The position numbers were made by a program, and so were the translations under genes. This document shows, in pieces, positions 1-7,566 of a stretch of 25,512 nt of DNA. How positions within the stretch are numbered: position 1 is the first letter of the stretch; every line of letters begins with the position of its first letter. The notes under the pieces were generated by a model that was given only the letters and a program-made list of their open reading frames with translations, made no database searches and was not told the origin of the DNA. Origin of the DNA: Sedimentisphaerales bacterium. Its GTDB lineage: Bacteria > Planctomycetota > Phycisphaerae > Sedimentisphaerales > SG8-4. Where the stretch lies: positions 1-25,512 of the forward strand of contig JAFGCA010000273.1 of NCBI GenBank assembly GCA_016932895.1, given 5' to 3'.

Positions 1-61
1 GTTGGTGTGATTTCCTTGAAGATGGGGCTTATATCCCGATACGAAAAGCACGTACGTTCTC

Positions 62-95
62 GGGAGGAAAAATCACGAAGGAGATTTGTCCTCCC
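62..95 (+). other. Stem-loop in the leader of the M55 peptidase gene
   Basis: A 7-bp perfect stem (GGGAGGA at 62-68 with TCCTCCC at 89-95) continues past one A-G mismatch into a 5-bp inner stem (70-74 with 83-87) and closes on an 8-nt loop. It lies about 50 nt before the chosen ATG. No T-run follows, so it is not a standard intrinsic terminator. It could be a leader structure of the downstream gene or the end of an upstream transcript outside the window. Confidence 0.45.
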
Positions 96-147
96 TACAG
101 TAAGCCTAATCTCCATTTTGCAAAAGTCCAGTAGAGAGGTACCAACC

Positions 148-1035
148 ATGCAAGAGAAAACGAACCGGGCCACACCAGTGACGAGACCACGCACCACGAG
201 ATCGGGAGTCTTCCATCTTGTCTTCGGGCTGCTCTTGTTCGCCTGCCTGGCTCCGCCTCTGGCGGCCGCACCGCTGCGCATCTACATCGTCACCGACCTG
301 GAAGGGGCCAGCGGGGTCTACAAATTTACCCAGACGCGCGAGCCGGGCCATCCGCTGGGCGAGAAAGCGAAGGAGTATCTGATGGGCGATATCGCCGCCG
401 TGGTGCGCGGGCTGCGGGCCGCCGGCGCGACCGACATCGTGGTGCTCGACGGCCACGGCTCGCAGGCGTTCGTTCCGCACCTGATGGAGCCCGGCGCGAC
501 CTACATTACCGGGACCCCGCGTCCGGGCCCGCTCACGGGCTTCGATGACTCCTTCGCCGGCCTGGTCCAACTGGGCGCCCACGCCATGATGGGCACACCC
601 GACGGCGTGCTCTGCCACACCCAGTCGTCGCGCTCCGAAAGCCGCTACTGGTACAACGGCGTCGAGTCGGGCGAGCTGGCCCAGTGTGCGGCCATCGCCG
701 GGCATTTCGGCGTCCCGACCATCATGGTCACAGGCGACCAGGCCACCTGCCGGGAAGCGCAGAAATTCTTCGGCTCCGCCTGTGTCACGGTCGCGGTCAA
801 GCGAGGCATCGCGCGCGAAGCGGCCGAGCTCTACCCCTTCGACGAAACGCGGCAGAAGCTCTACGAAGGCGCCCGCCGCGCCGTGGCCGCCATCGAACAC
901 TGTCAGCCGTACAAACTCGCCCTGCCCATCCGGGCAAAGAAGGAGCATCTGGTCTTCGACGGCCCCTCCCCAAAGGGTCGCCGGGTCACGAAAGAGGGCG
1001 TGATCGAGGACGTCCTGAAGCTGATGAAGTTCTGA
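148..1035 (+). CDS. Exported M55-family D-aminopeptidase-like protein (DppA-like)
   Basis: Likely a zinc aminopeptidase of the DppA (M55) family, which releases N-terminal D-amino acids from peptides. The five metal and active-site positions of DppA can be placed in order with near-identical spacing: D50 and E52 (TDLEG), H103 (DGHGS), H145 (GAHAMMG) and E173 (NGVESGE). The ATG at 148 was chosen because GAGAGG lies 8 nt upstream; an in-frame ATG at position 7 would add 47 residues with no family similarity. Residues about 18-41 form a signal peptide with a basic start, so the protein is probably exported. LLFAC at about 29-33 is a poor lipobox, so a lipoprotein form is possible but unlikely. 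Such enzymes are usually cytoplasmic; export suggests scavenging of D-amino-acid peptides, for example from peptidoglycan (inference). It converges with the SDR gene. Confidence 0.88.
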   Translation: MQEKTNRATPVTRPRTTRSGVFHLVFGLLLFACLAPPLAAAPLRIYIVTDLEGASGVYKFTQTREPGHPLGEKAKEYLMGDIAAVVRGLRAAGATDIVVLDGHGSQAFVPHLMEPGATYITGTPRPGPLTGFDDSFAGLVQLGAHAMMGTPDGVLCHTQSSRSESRYWYNGVESGELAQCAAIAGHFGVPTIMVTGDQATCREAQKFFGSACVTVAVKRGIAREAAELYPFDETRQKLYEGARRAVAAIEHCQPYKLALPIRAKKEHLVFDGPSPKGRRVTKEGVIEDVLKLMKF

Positions 1036-1074
1036 GGGGATGCCGGGGAGAGAGAAGCTGGCAAAAGTCACCCG

Positions 1075-1089
1075 TGGGTTGAGAACCCA
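1075..1089. terminator. Small hairpin between two convergent genes
   Basis: TGGGTT (1075-1080), loop GAG, AACCCA (1084-1089). It sits between the 3' ends of the M55 gene and the SDR gene, which is where a shared terminator would be expected. There is no T-tract on either strand and the stem is only 6 bp, so this is weak evidence. Confidence 0.25.
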
Positions 1090-1101
1090 ACCCTACAGGT
1101 T

Positions 1102-1836
1102 TCAGCCGCGATACATGTAGGGCAGGAGGGCTCCGGAGATGAAGTCGCCCGCCTTGGAGCAGAGGAAGGCGACGCTTTCGGCGATGTCCTGTGCCGACGT
1201 TGTGGTCCGGTCGTGCCAGGCGGGCCCGCGATCGCACTGCTCGACGGCTTCGTCCAGCGTATCGATCTCGGGCACCGGTCCCGGGCCGATCGTGTTGAGC
1301 GTGACGCCCTGGGACCAGGCCGCATCGCGGGCAAGCAGCAACGCCTGCGCTCGCGCGGCCTTGGCGACGTTGTACGCATAGGCGGGGCTATTGTACGCCG
1401 GCGTCAGCGCGATGGCGATCAGCCGGCCCCATCTCCTCTCGTACATTCCCGGCAGCACCAGCGGCATGAGATGATACAGCGGCGCCAATTCTCTGCGGAC
1501 GTCATCGAGGGCCCCGGCCGAATCCAGCTTTTCAATCGGCTCGGGATGCCAGCCGCCGCCGGGACCGATGATACAGATATCCACTCGGCCGAACGCCTCG
1601 GTCGCAGCGTCCACGAGCGCCCGGCACGGGTCCGCCTCGGCCACATCCGCCTGCAGCGCCAGGGCGCGGCCGCGGCGGCTCTCGATGTGCGCGGCGATGG
1701 CCGCGGCGCTGTCGGCGCTGCTGCGATAGTTGACCACGACGTTGGCGCCTTCGCGGGCGAGCGTCAAGGCGATACTGCGACCCATCCCCTTGCCCGCCCC
1801 ACCGGTAACCAGCGCGGTCTTCCCGTCACACATCAT
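1102..1836 (-). CDS. SDR-fold protein lacking the catalytic serine
   Basis: A 244-residue short-chain dehydrogenase/reductase-fold protein of usual length. The N-terminal cofactor loop reads TGGAGKGMG (11-19), one residue longer than the classical TGxxxGxG. The catalytic Tyr/Lys pair is present as Y155-N-V-A-K159. The serine normally 13 residues before the Tyr is absent: the strand reads RLIAIALTPA, placing I142 there. The NNAG structural motif is replaced by IIGPGGG (89-95). The protein probably binds NAD(P) but may be catalytically weak, use T145 instead, or act as a binding protein (inference). The two ATGs at 1836 and 1833 both follow AAGGA and GGGAG in the leader. It is encoded alone, converging with the M55 gene. 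Substrate cannot be predicted. Confidence 0.82.
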   Translation of the reverse strand: MMCDGKTALVTGGAGKGMGRSIALTLAREGANVVVNYRSSADSAAAIAAHIESRRGRALALQADVAEADPCRALVDAATEAFGRVDICIIGPGGGWHPEPIEKLDSAGALDDVRRELAPLYHLMPLVLPGMYERRWGRLIAIALTPAYNSPAYAYNVAKAARAQALLLARDAAWSQGVTLNTIGPGPVPEIDTLDEAVEQCDRGPAWHDRTTTSAQDIAESVAFLCSKAGDFISGALLPYMYRG

Positions 1837-1898
1837 CTCCCGCGTCCTTCAAGAATCGAAGGTGTTTGCTCGTGCTCGGTGGCTGATCATGTCATCTA

Positions 1899-2012
1899 AT
1901 CATCCTGAGCGGAGCGAATCCCGGCGCGCCGGGATCGCCATCGTACGTTCCTTCTGCTGTGATGCGGACTCCACGTTCCTGGCCCGGATGCTTCACTTCG
2001 TTCAGCATGCCA
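1899..2012. repeat. Short dispersed element with imperfect inverted ends (MITE- or REP-like)
   Basis: The left end (about 1899-1920, core CATCCTGAGCGGAGCGAA) and the reverse complement of the right end (about 1987-2012, core CATGCTGAACGAAGTGAA) match with a few differences, giving inverted ends around about 70 bp. The phrases 'catcctgagcggagcgaa' and 'gcttcacttcgttcagcatg' are ones I recognise as dispersed in many environmental bacterial genomes. The element fills the gap between the SDR gene and the small conserved gene. No ORF of its own. Confidence 0.5.
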
Positions 2013-2053
2013 ACCCCCTCCCGAATTCAGACAGAACACTGGAGCCTGGCCCT

Positions 2054-2341
2054 CTATCGGCGCCTGTCTCGGGAGGGGCCGGCCTCCTGGTTCACCTGGT
2101 AGAGGCCTCCTTCGACGCGCCGGAGCCTGCCAAGCTCGACGAGCTTGTCCCAGACCTCCCGGGGGTACTGGCTCGGCGGCTGAATGGCGACGATGCCGCT
2201 GTCCCGGCCCCCGCTGAGAGGGCCGCCACCCAGGCTGGACTCGGCGTCCAGCCGCGTCAGTTTCAGACGTTTCTTGAACGCCTTCATCGCCTGCTTCAAA
2301 TAAGCCGGCGTCAGGACTCCCTCGGGCATATTCTCAGTCAT
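2054..2341 (-). CDS. Small conserved planctomycete-type protein, function unknown
   Basis: A 95-residue soluble protein with no signal peptide or membrane segment. The N-terminus reads LTPAYLKQAMKAFKKRLKLTRLDAES, followed by a glycine-rich GGGPLSGGRDSGIVAIQPPSQYPREVWDKLVELGRLR segment. I recognise this arrangement (basic helix, LTRLD, GP..GGR.S.I..I.PP.QYP.EVW..L) from small hypothetical planctomycete proteins but know no function. The start at 2341 has AGGAG 7 nt upstream; the frame stays open further upstream into the ankyrin gene, but those extra residues look non-coding. The basic amphipathic start might bind nucleic acid (speculation). It is downstream of and same-strand with the ankyrin gene, about 170 bp away. 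Confidence 0.7.
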   Translation of the reverse strand: MTENMPEGVLTPAYLKQAMKAFKKRLKLTRLDAESSLGGGPLSGGRDSGIVAIQPPSQYPREVWDKLVELGRLRRVEGGLYQVNQEAGPSRDRRR

Positions 2342-2488
2342 ACCGTCACTCCTGCAAGAGCTACACACCGGGCCACGTCGGCCCGCCGCGCCACAGTCTA
2401 CCTGTCCGCCCCCGCCAAATCCATATGCAAGAACAAATTCCGCCGGCGCGAACCGGCCCGCAGACAACGAACCGGCCCGACAAAGCAG

Positions 2489-2502
2489 GCTTGGAGCCAA
2501 GC
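2489..2502 (-). terminator. Hairpin just after the ankyrin-repeat gene
   Basis: GCTTGG-AG-CCAAGC is a perfect 6-bp stem starting 8 nt after the stop codon of the leftward ankyrin gene. On the minus strand it is followed by CTGCTTTGTC, a poor U-tract. Position favours a terminator; the weak tail argues against an efficient one. Confidence 0.35.
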
Positions 2503-2510
2503 AAGCTCTC

Positions 2511-5075
2511 TTATTTCTTCGCCCCGTGCTTTTGGAGTAGCTCAATGACCTCCTTGTTCTTGATGCTCTCAGCGTAGAATAGGGGCGTCCGGCCGTACTG
2601 GGGCTTGGCGTTGACGTCGGCCCCATTTTCAATCAGCAGCTTGACCAATTCGACGTCCATCACTGCGACCGCCAGATGAAGGGCCGTCATGCCCTGTTTG
2701 TCCGTCGCGTCGATATTCGCACCGTGTCCGATCAGACACTCGGCGAGATCTTCGCGCCGTATGGTCACGGCCACGTGCAGCGGGCTCTGACCCCACTGGT
2801 CCGGGGCATCGATGTCGACGCCCTGCTTGACCAATCCTTCGATCTGCCTGAGAGACCCCATACGAACCGCCGTATGAAAACCGCTGACCGTCGCGCCATG
2901 TTGGACGAGCAATTCCGCAACCTCACGCCGGTTCCGCCCCAGAGCCAGATCCAGTGGTGTCTGACCCATCTCGTTCTTGCGGTCTACCTCGGCACCGGAG
3001 GCAATCAGCAACTCAACAACGTCTCTGTAACCGGCCCTTGCAGCCGAATGCAGGGGCCTATCTCCAGCAGGATAGCCTCCTACCGCATTGACATCTGCCC
3101 CCTTGGCGATCAGCAGGTCAACGACTTCCTCGTGACCCTTCTCGGCAGCATAGTGCAAAGCTGTCCCACCTGGCCAACCATCCCTGGCATCCAATCGGGC
3201 ACCGTGGTTGATCAGCAGCCTCGCTACCTCTTTGTGACCGCTCATGGCGGCTCGATGAAGAGCTGTCTTCTTGAAGCTATCCTCTCTCCTATTTGTATCC
3301 ACTCCCTGGGCAATCATTGACATGACCGCTTCCATATCCCCTTCGGCGGCCGCCTCCTGCAAAGACTCTGTCGGTTGAGAGGTCCCTTTAAGAGAGTATA
3401 TAAGCTGATTGTCATCAACAGGATCTTTGCTTCGATAGGCCTCCTCGAAGAATGACGTGCCGGGCCAAACCTTGGGGACATTCAGGCTTTGGTCCTTGCC
3501 AAGAACGGCGTGGAGGTGCAGCAAGGCAAGCGGATCAATCGCGTCGAACTTGGTGAATGTGTACTGACCATCAGGTGAGACAAAGCCCTTGTGGAAACGA
3601 TGAGCCAGAACATTGTCGCCTATTCTCTGAGCCATTCTCAGGAACGCCTCCTCGCCAATCCATCGGTGTAGCTCAAGAAAAACTACTATTGCGTAGGGAT
3701 CAGCAAGAGCCGTATCCAGATTCAGTTTTGGCTGATCATCCGCATGTGCACCGATATCCCCGCAGCCGTTTGCCAGAGCGATGTGTCGGGCCATCTCCCA
3801 CATGAATGGATCTTCCGTCAAACCATAGGCTAACGTATATGCCCATAGCTCTGTTATTCTCACAGGGACCGCCTCAAGCTTGCTTCCCTTCAGACCCAGT
3901 GGACTGTCTTCCTCACAGACATATCCCTCGACAACGGTGCCATCGTAGCACATTGGCACGAAGGTATTGTCATCTCTGCGGTACGCTACTTTCCCCCAGG
4001 CGGTTAATTCTTCAAGAGACCACTGGATGAACTCCTTGCCCGCACTGCCGAGTGATTCCCCGAGCATGAGCTGACAAATCCATGGAGCAGTAACGCGATT
4101 CATCATGGTGCCTGGACTTGGCGTGTCATACCCGAAATGAGATTCCCACGAGACTCTATTTGCATGCCCTTGCCATGGGAAGGTATAGGGCACAGGTTTG
4201 AGCTTCCTGAGAATGTCGTCATTAGCATGAAGCACGGTTCCCGAGAACACGGTGAACACTCTGGCACTGATCCCGGTATTGGGGTGACGAGTTTCCACAT
4301 ACCGGCAGGCAAGGCGCTTGGCCCAGGTCAGGGGCTTCTCCTCGCCGGTGAATTTGCTCAACCATGCTCCAGCGTAGTATAGATCACCTGCTGTGGAGCT
4401 CGGGCTGAAGCCGCCGACTGTGAACACAGGAGTGGGATCGTATTTGTAGTCCCAGGATCCCTTGAGTGGCTGACTCATCTCATAATAGTGCCGGTTCATA
4501 TTCAAATTCGACCAGTTCAGTATGTGACCAGCCCAAAATGCCTCGATGAGTCGTCTCGTAGCCTTCGGATTAACCTTCCACATCAATTCATAATATGGAT
4601 AGAAGCCCTTTAATTCATGCACAAGTCTGCCACACGGCTTGTCTGCTTGGGCATCGTATCCCGCATGTCCCCCCCAGTATAACAGTCCGCTGGGACTCTG
4701 GAGATTTTCAATAGCATACCTGACAGCCTCTTCTGCCGCGTTCCTATACTTGGCATCCCCTGTAATCTCACTCAGGCCGTCTAATGTCCGAAGCAAGTTC
4801 TGCTGTGAGGCAAAGTTCGACAATACCCACTCTTGCCCTTCTGGTGTTATCCACTTGACCGGCGCATGGGTGTGGATATTGAGGCCGTCGACAAACAACG
4901 GCGTGTGCTTGGGGCCGTAGGTGTCCCGGCCGTACTTGAGGACGTTGTCCGCGAACTCCCGCACGGCGTCCAGGTACCGGTTGGGGTCGCCTGGGGCGGC
5001 TTCGTCGGTCAGCGCCGGTATCGGGGCCGACGCCAATACGACGAGAACGATTCGGATGAGACGCCTGCCATCCAT
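2511..5075 (-). CDS. Exported toroid-type (lyase-like) protein fused to ankyrin repeats
   Basis: An 854-residue exported protein. Residues 1-23 are a signal peptide. Residues about 30-560 form an alpha-helical region rich in aromatics (YLDAVREFADNVL, TPLFVDGLNIHTH, NMNRHYYEM, LYYAGAWLSKFTGE) resembling the alpha/alpha-toroid folds of polysaccharide lyases and related glycosidases; I cannot name the family. Residues 570-854 are about nine ankyrin repeats (TALHRAAMSGHKEVARLLINHGA type), ending at the C-terminus. The start has GGAGG 7 nt upstream. Base composition changes inside the gene: the first about 60 codons are GC-rich like the neighbours, while about 3300-4850 is visibly AT-richer, as if the body had been acquired. 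It may bind or degrade a polysaccharide outside the cytoplasm, with the ankyrins mediating protein contact (inference). Confidence 0.8.
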   Translation of the reverse strand: MDGRRLIRIVLVVLASAPIPALTDEAAPGDPNRYLDAVREFADNVLKYGRDTYGPKHTPLFVDGLNIHTHAPVKWITPEGQEWVLSNFASQQNLLRTLDGLSEITGDAKYRNAAEEAVRYAIENLQSPSGLLYWGGHAGYDAQADKPCGRLVHELKGFYPYYELMWKVNPKATRRLIEAFWAGHILNWSNLNMNRHYYEMSQPLKGSWDYKYDPTPVFTVGGFSPSSTAGDLYYAGAWLSKFTGEEKPLTWAKRLACRYVETRHPNTGISARVFTVFSGTVLHANDDILRKLKPVPYTFPWQGHANRVSWESHFGYDTPSPGTMMNRVTAPWICQLMLGESLGSAGKEFIQWSLEELTAWGKVAYRRDDNTFVPMCYDGTVVEGYVCEEDSPLGLKGSKLEAVPVRITELWAYTLAYGLTEDPFMWEMARHIALANGCGDIGAHADDQPKLNLDTALADPYAIVVFLELHRWIGEEAFLRMAQRIGDNVLAHRFHKGFVSPDGQYTFTKFDAIDPLALLHLHAVLGKDQSLNVPKVWPGTSFFEEAYRSKDPVDDNQLIYSLKGTSQPTESLQEAAAEGDMEAVMSMIAQGVDTNRREDSFKKTALHRAAMSGHKEVARLLINHGARLDARDGWPGGTALHYAAEKGHEEVVDLLIAKGADVNAVGGYPAGDRPLHSAARAGYRDVVELLIASGAEVDRKNEMGQTPLDLALGRNRREVAELLVQHGATVSGFHTAVRMGSLRQIEGLVKQGVDIDAPDQWGQSPLHVAVTIRREDLAECLIGHGANIDATDKQGMTALHLAVAVMDVELVKLLIENGADVNAKPQYGRTPLFYAESIKNKEVIELLQKHGAKK

Positions 5076-5245
5076 AGCTCAACCTCCAGTCATTGAAGTT
5101 GCGTCGATTATACGCGGATGTGCGTCGAGACTCAATAGATGGGGAAGGTCTCGATCGGGCGGAGACATCTGCTGCGAAGCGCTCTTGGATTGAGGGCGCG
5201 GTCCGGGCGCGTCCCGGAGCCGTCAAGACCTCGTTGCCTCGGACG

Positions 5246-6706
5246 TCAGCCTTCCTGCACGACCTTGAGGCCCATCAGGTGGGCGAGGTGGCGGATGCTG
5301 CGGGTGTGGTCGCCGTAGTAGGCGACGCGGTGCAGCGAGGCGTAGTAGTCCTTGGCGCTGGCGCCGAGGGCGCCTCCGCCCCAGTTGGCCAGCAGCTTGT
5401 CGGCGTCGTCCACTTGCGCCACCAGCTCCGTCCGGCAGCCTCGTTCCTCGCCCTTGGGGACCCGGGGGACGTCGATGATCGTGCCGGTGAAGACCAGCAG
5501 CGTGTCGAGATGGACCAGTTTGGTGAAGGTGATTTTTTGCCCGATGCGATAATGGACCTCGGTGACCGCGCCGCCCCGGACCTCGGCGTGCCGGCGGAGC
5601 AGGTAGGGCGCCTTCGGCCCGGCGGGGCCTTCCATTCGCAGCGGGGCCGAGCAGTGCGACAGATGAAACGCGTTCCTGGACGTGTCGACGCCGCCGGCAT
5701 TGCCCAAAAAGCCCGCCCGGTTCAGCGCGTGCTGGAAGGTCAGCATGGTCAGCAGGCAGTCCATGTCGCCGTCGCAGGCGGCGGGAATTCCCCGGTCGTT
5801 GAGCCGCGAGAATCCCAGGCAGGGGAACCCGCGCGACAGCCAGCCCATGCACGTTCCCACGCACAGGCCGTCGATGCGGTTCTCGGCGATGAGCTGGTCC
5901 AGGGTCAGGCTGGCCCGCGCGGCCTTGAGGACGTCCTCGCGGTTGGGCTCGACGATCCCCTCGGCCTCGTCGAGCCACTGTTTGGCCACCGCCTGGGCAG
6001 CGCTCTCATTCACGTTGGCCATGACCTCGTCGTAGCGCCCGTCGGGGATGGCCACCATTTCCACGCCCAGTCGCTGCTTGACCTTTTCGGGCGCGTAGGA
6101 TTCGGGCGTGCCCTTGAACGGGGGCGAAACGAGCACGCGACTGCGTCGCAGCAGCGGGACGACCCGAAGCAGCGCCGCGGCCCGTTCCAGATCGTCGTAG
6201 TCGGTGCTGTTGAACAGCGTGATGCGGTGCCCCTCCGCCTGCCACGGGCCCACCAGGCACCAGTCGTGCCCGCCGATGATCGGCATGTGAAAGACCGCCG
6301 CGGGGCGCTTCTGCTTGAAAACGACTGGCATCACCGCGTCGTCGCGGTTGAAGTTGCTCAGGCCGAAGATGTCGGCGCTGATCGCCAGCACGGGGGCGTC
6401 CGGACCGGCCTTGTCGAGCAATCGGACGGTCTGCTCGGCGTTGGTGGCCCGGCCGATGACGAACTCCACGTTGCCCAGGTTCTTCTGAGCCTGATCCAGA
6501 CGCTTCATCACGGGCACGAGATCCGCCTCGGAAAGGCCCCAGCTTCTGCCGCCCGGCTCGCCGGCGACGATCACGCAGATTCGCACCTTGGGTTTCGGCG
6601 CCGGGCTCGACGCCTCCCCGGCCGACGCCCAGTGCCCCGTCGCCAACGCGATTCCGCCCAACGCCCCTGCCCCAATCAACTGCCGCCGCGTGCAATGCGT
6701 ACACAT
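5246..6706 (-). CDS. Tat-exported sugar-isomerase-like protein (L-fucose/arabinose isomerase fold)
   Basis: A 486-residue protein. The N-terminus has twin arginines (TRRQLIGAGALGG, R7-R8) and a mild hydrophobic stretch ending near ASAGEA, a Tat signal. The body resembles the L-fucose/L-arabinose isomerase superfamily: an N-terminal Rossmann-type half, then PAACDGDMDCLLTML (309-321), which aligns with the CEGDxxxALTML metal-site segment of these isomerases with Glu replaced by Asp. HLSHCSAPLRM (348-358) matches the family's HCG segment. Cytoplasmic isomerases are normally not exported, so export suggests an altered role such as sugar binding or periplasmic interconversion (inference). The start at 6706 has GGGAG 9 nt upstream. 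A minus-strand TATAAT lies about 90 bp upstream. It is encoded alone, separated by 170 bp from the ankyrin gene. Confidence 0.78.
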   Translation of the reverse strand: MCTHCTRRQLIGAGALGGIALATGHWASAGEASSPAPKPKVRICVIVAGEPGGRSWGLSEADLVPVMKRLDQAQKNLGNVEFVIGRATNAEQTVRLLDKAGPDAPVLAISADIFGLSNFNRDDAVMPVVFKQKRPAAVFHMPIIGGHDWCLVGPWQAEGHRITLFNSTDYDDLERAAALLRVVPLLRRSRVLVSPPFKGTPESYAPEKVKQRLGVEMVAIPDGRYDEVMANVNESAAQAVAKQWLDEAEGIVEPNREDVLKAARASLTLDQLIAENRIDGLCVGTCMGWLSRGFPCLGFSRLNDRGIPAACDGDMDCLLTMLTFQHALNRAGFLGNAGGVDTSRNAFHLSHCSAPLRMEGPAGPKAPYLLRRHAEVRGGAVTEVHYRIGQKITFTKLVHLDTLLVFTGTIIDVPRVPKGEERGCRTELVAQVDDADKLLANWGGGALGASAKDYYASLHRVAYYGDHTRSIRHLAHLMGLKVVQEG

Positions 6707-6797
6707 AAGTCGTTTCTCCCAATGCGTGCCTCTCTCAACTGCGGTTCGGCTGCAATCCGACTACGAACAACCGATCGAACCTTCAACGACGCACGCG

Positions 6798-6826
6798 ATT
6801 ATACCCGCCCGGCCCGGCATTTCCAG
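6798..6826 (-). promoter_or_regulatory. Candidate sigma70 promoter for the sugar-isomerase-like gene
   Basis: On the minus strand an exact TATAAT (6803-6798) is preceded 17 bp upstream by CTGGAA, a weak -35. The predicted leader is about 85 nt. The exact -10 box in GC-rich surroundings is the main support. Confidence 0.45.
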
Positions 6827-6892
6827 AAAACCCAAGGGACCGCTCGGAACTCCTCCCCTCGCAGGCCTGCCGGCCCGGGGGGAGGGAAAAGG

Positions 6893-6921
6893 TTGCGTTC
6901 GGTCTGAATTTGGGCTATATT
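6893..6921 (+). promoter_or_regulatory. Promoter of the toxin-antitoxin operon
   Basis: TTGCGT (6893-6898), 17-bp spacer, TATATT (6916-6921). Predicted transcription start is near 6928, leaving only a short leader before the AAGGAG ribosome site at 6931-6936 and the antitoxin ATG at 6945. Confidence 0.6.
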
Positions 6922-6931
6922 TGGGTCCGAA
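6898..6931. promoter_or_regulatory. Inverted repeat bracketing the -10 box (candidate autoregulatory operator)
   Basis: Left arm TTCGGTC (6898-6904) and right arm GTCCGAA (6925-6931) match as inverted repeats in 6 of 7 positions, centred on the -10 box. Phd/YefM antitoxins are known to repress their own promoters at such palindromes, so this is the natural candidate site. Confidence 0.4.
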
Positions 6932-6944
6932 AGGAGCCGTGGTT

Positions 6945-7223
6945 ATGAAGCTCAGTGAACGCATTGCGCCGATCAGCTACCTGAAGGCCCACGCGGCCCA
7001 GATCGTTCGCGATTTGTCCGCGCGTCGGGGCACGATGGTGATTACGCAGAACGGGCAGGCCAAGGCGGTCGTCCAGGACATCACGACGTACGAGCAGACG
7101 CAGGAATCTCTGGCGTTGCTCAAGCTGCTGGCGCAGAGCCAGCGCAGCGTCGAGGCCGGCCGGACCAAGCCGCTCAAGAAGGCGTTTGCCGACCTCGCGG
7201 CCCGCACGAAGGAACTGCCATGA
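6945..7223 (+). CDS. Phd/YefM-family antitoxin
   Basis: A 92-residue antitoxin. The N-terminal part (ERIAPISYLKAHAAQIVRDLSARRGTMVITQNGQAKAVVQDITTYEQ) is the typical Phd/YefM DNA-binding fold with the 'v.I.T.nGkp.AVl.d...Y' pattern. The C-terminal tail (residues about 60-92) is helical and charged, as expected of a toxin-neutralising segment. The ATG at 6945 was chosen for AAGGAG 8 nt upstream and the promoter just before it; the frame is open further upstream, but that sequence holds the promoter and looks non-coding. The stop overlaps the toxin start by 4 bp (ATGA), so the two are translationally coupled. Regulation is probably by binding its own promoter. Confidence 0.9.
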   Translation: MKLSERIAPISYLKAHAAQIVRDLSARRGTMVITQNGQAKAVVQDITTYEQTQESLALLKLLAQSQRSVEAGRTKPLKKAFADLAARTKELP

Positions 7224-7543
7224 GGCATCAGGTGCTCCTGACGGCCGAGGCCGAAGAGGACGTCCTGGACATTTACAAGTATGTCCTGCGCGGCGACGGC
7301 CGGGACCGGGCCGACCACGTTCTGGGCAAGCTCCGCGAGGCCTGTGAGGGCCTGGTCGAGATGCCCGGGCGCGGCCACGTCCCGCCCGAGCTCGAACGCA
7401 TCGGCGTGCGCGGCTATCTGGAGATCCATTTCAAGCCGTACCGGATCTTCTATCAGATCGCCGGCAGGAAAGTATTCGTTCACTGTGTCCTGGACGGGCG
7501 ACGGGCCCTCCAGGAGGTGTTGGAGCGCCGTCTGCTCCGCTAA
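7220..7543 (+). CDS. ParE/RelE-family toxin
   Basis: A 107-residue ParE/RelE-superfamily toxin. The pattern is typical: LTAEAEEDVLDIYKYVLRGDGRDRADHVLGKLREACEGLVEMPGRGH at the N-terminus, then a beta-sheet half GVRGYLEIHFKPYRIFYQIAGRKVFVHCVLDGRRALQEVLERRLL, with the family's YRIFY and VLDGRR segments. Members inhibit DNA gyrase (ParE) or cleave ribosome-bound mRNA (RelE); the sequence looks closer to ParE, but the target cannot be fixed by eye. Start overlaps the antitoxin stop. The stop is only 23 bp before der, with no terminator seen, so read-through into der is likely. Confidence 0.9.
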   Translation: MRHQVLLTAEAEEDVLDIYKYVLRGDGRDRADHVLGKLREACEGLVEMPGRGHVPPELERIGVRGYLEIHFKPYRIFYQIAGRKVFVHCVLDGRRALQEVLERRLLR

Positions 7544-7566
7544 GAAAACGGCATGGGCATAGGTCT

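Noticed and set aside
2448..2480. Direct repeat CGAACCGGCCCG (two copies)
   Set aside because: Two short GC-rich copies in an intergenic gap are not enough to call a repeat element.
5093..6907. 604-codon plus-strand frame opposite the sugar-isomerase-like gene
   Set aside because: It is antisense to a gene with clear Tat signal and family motifs; codon use is that of a GC-rich shadow frame.
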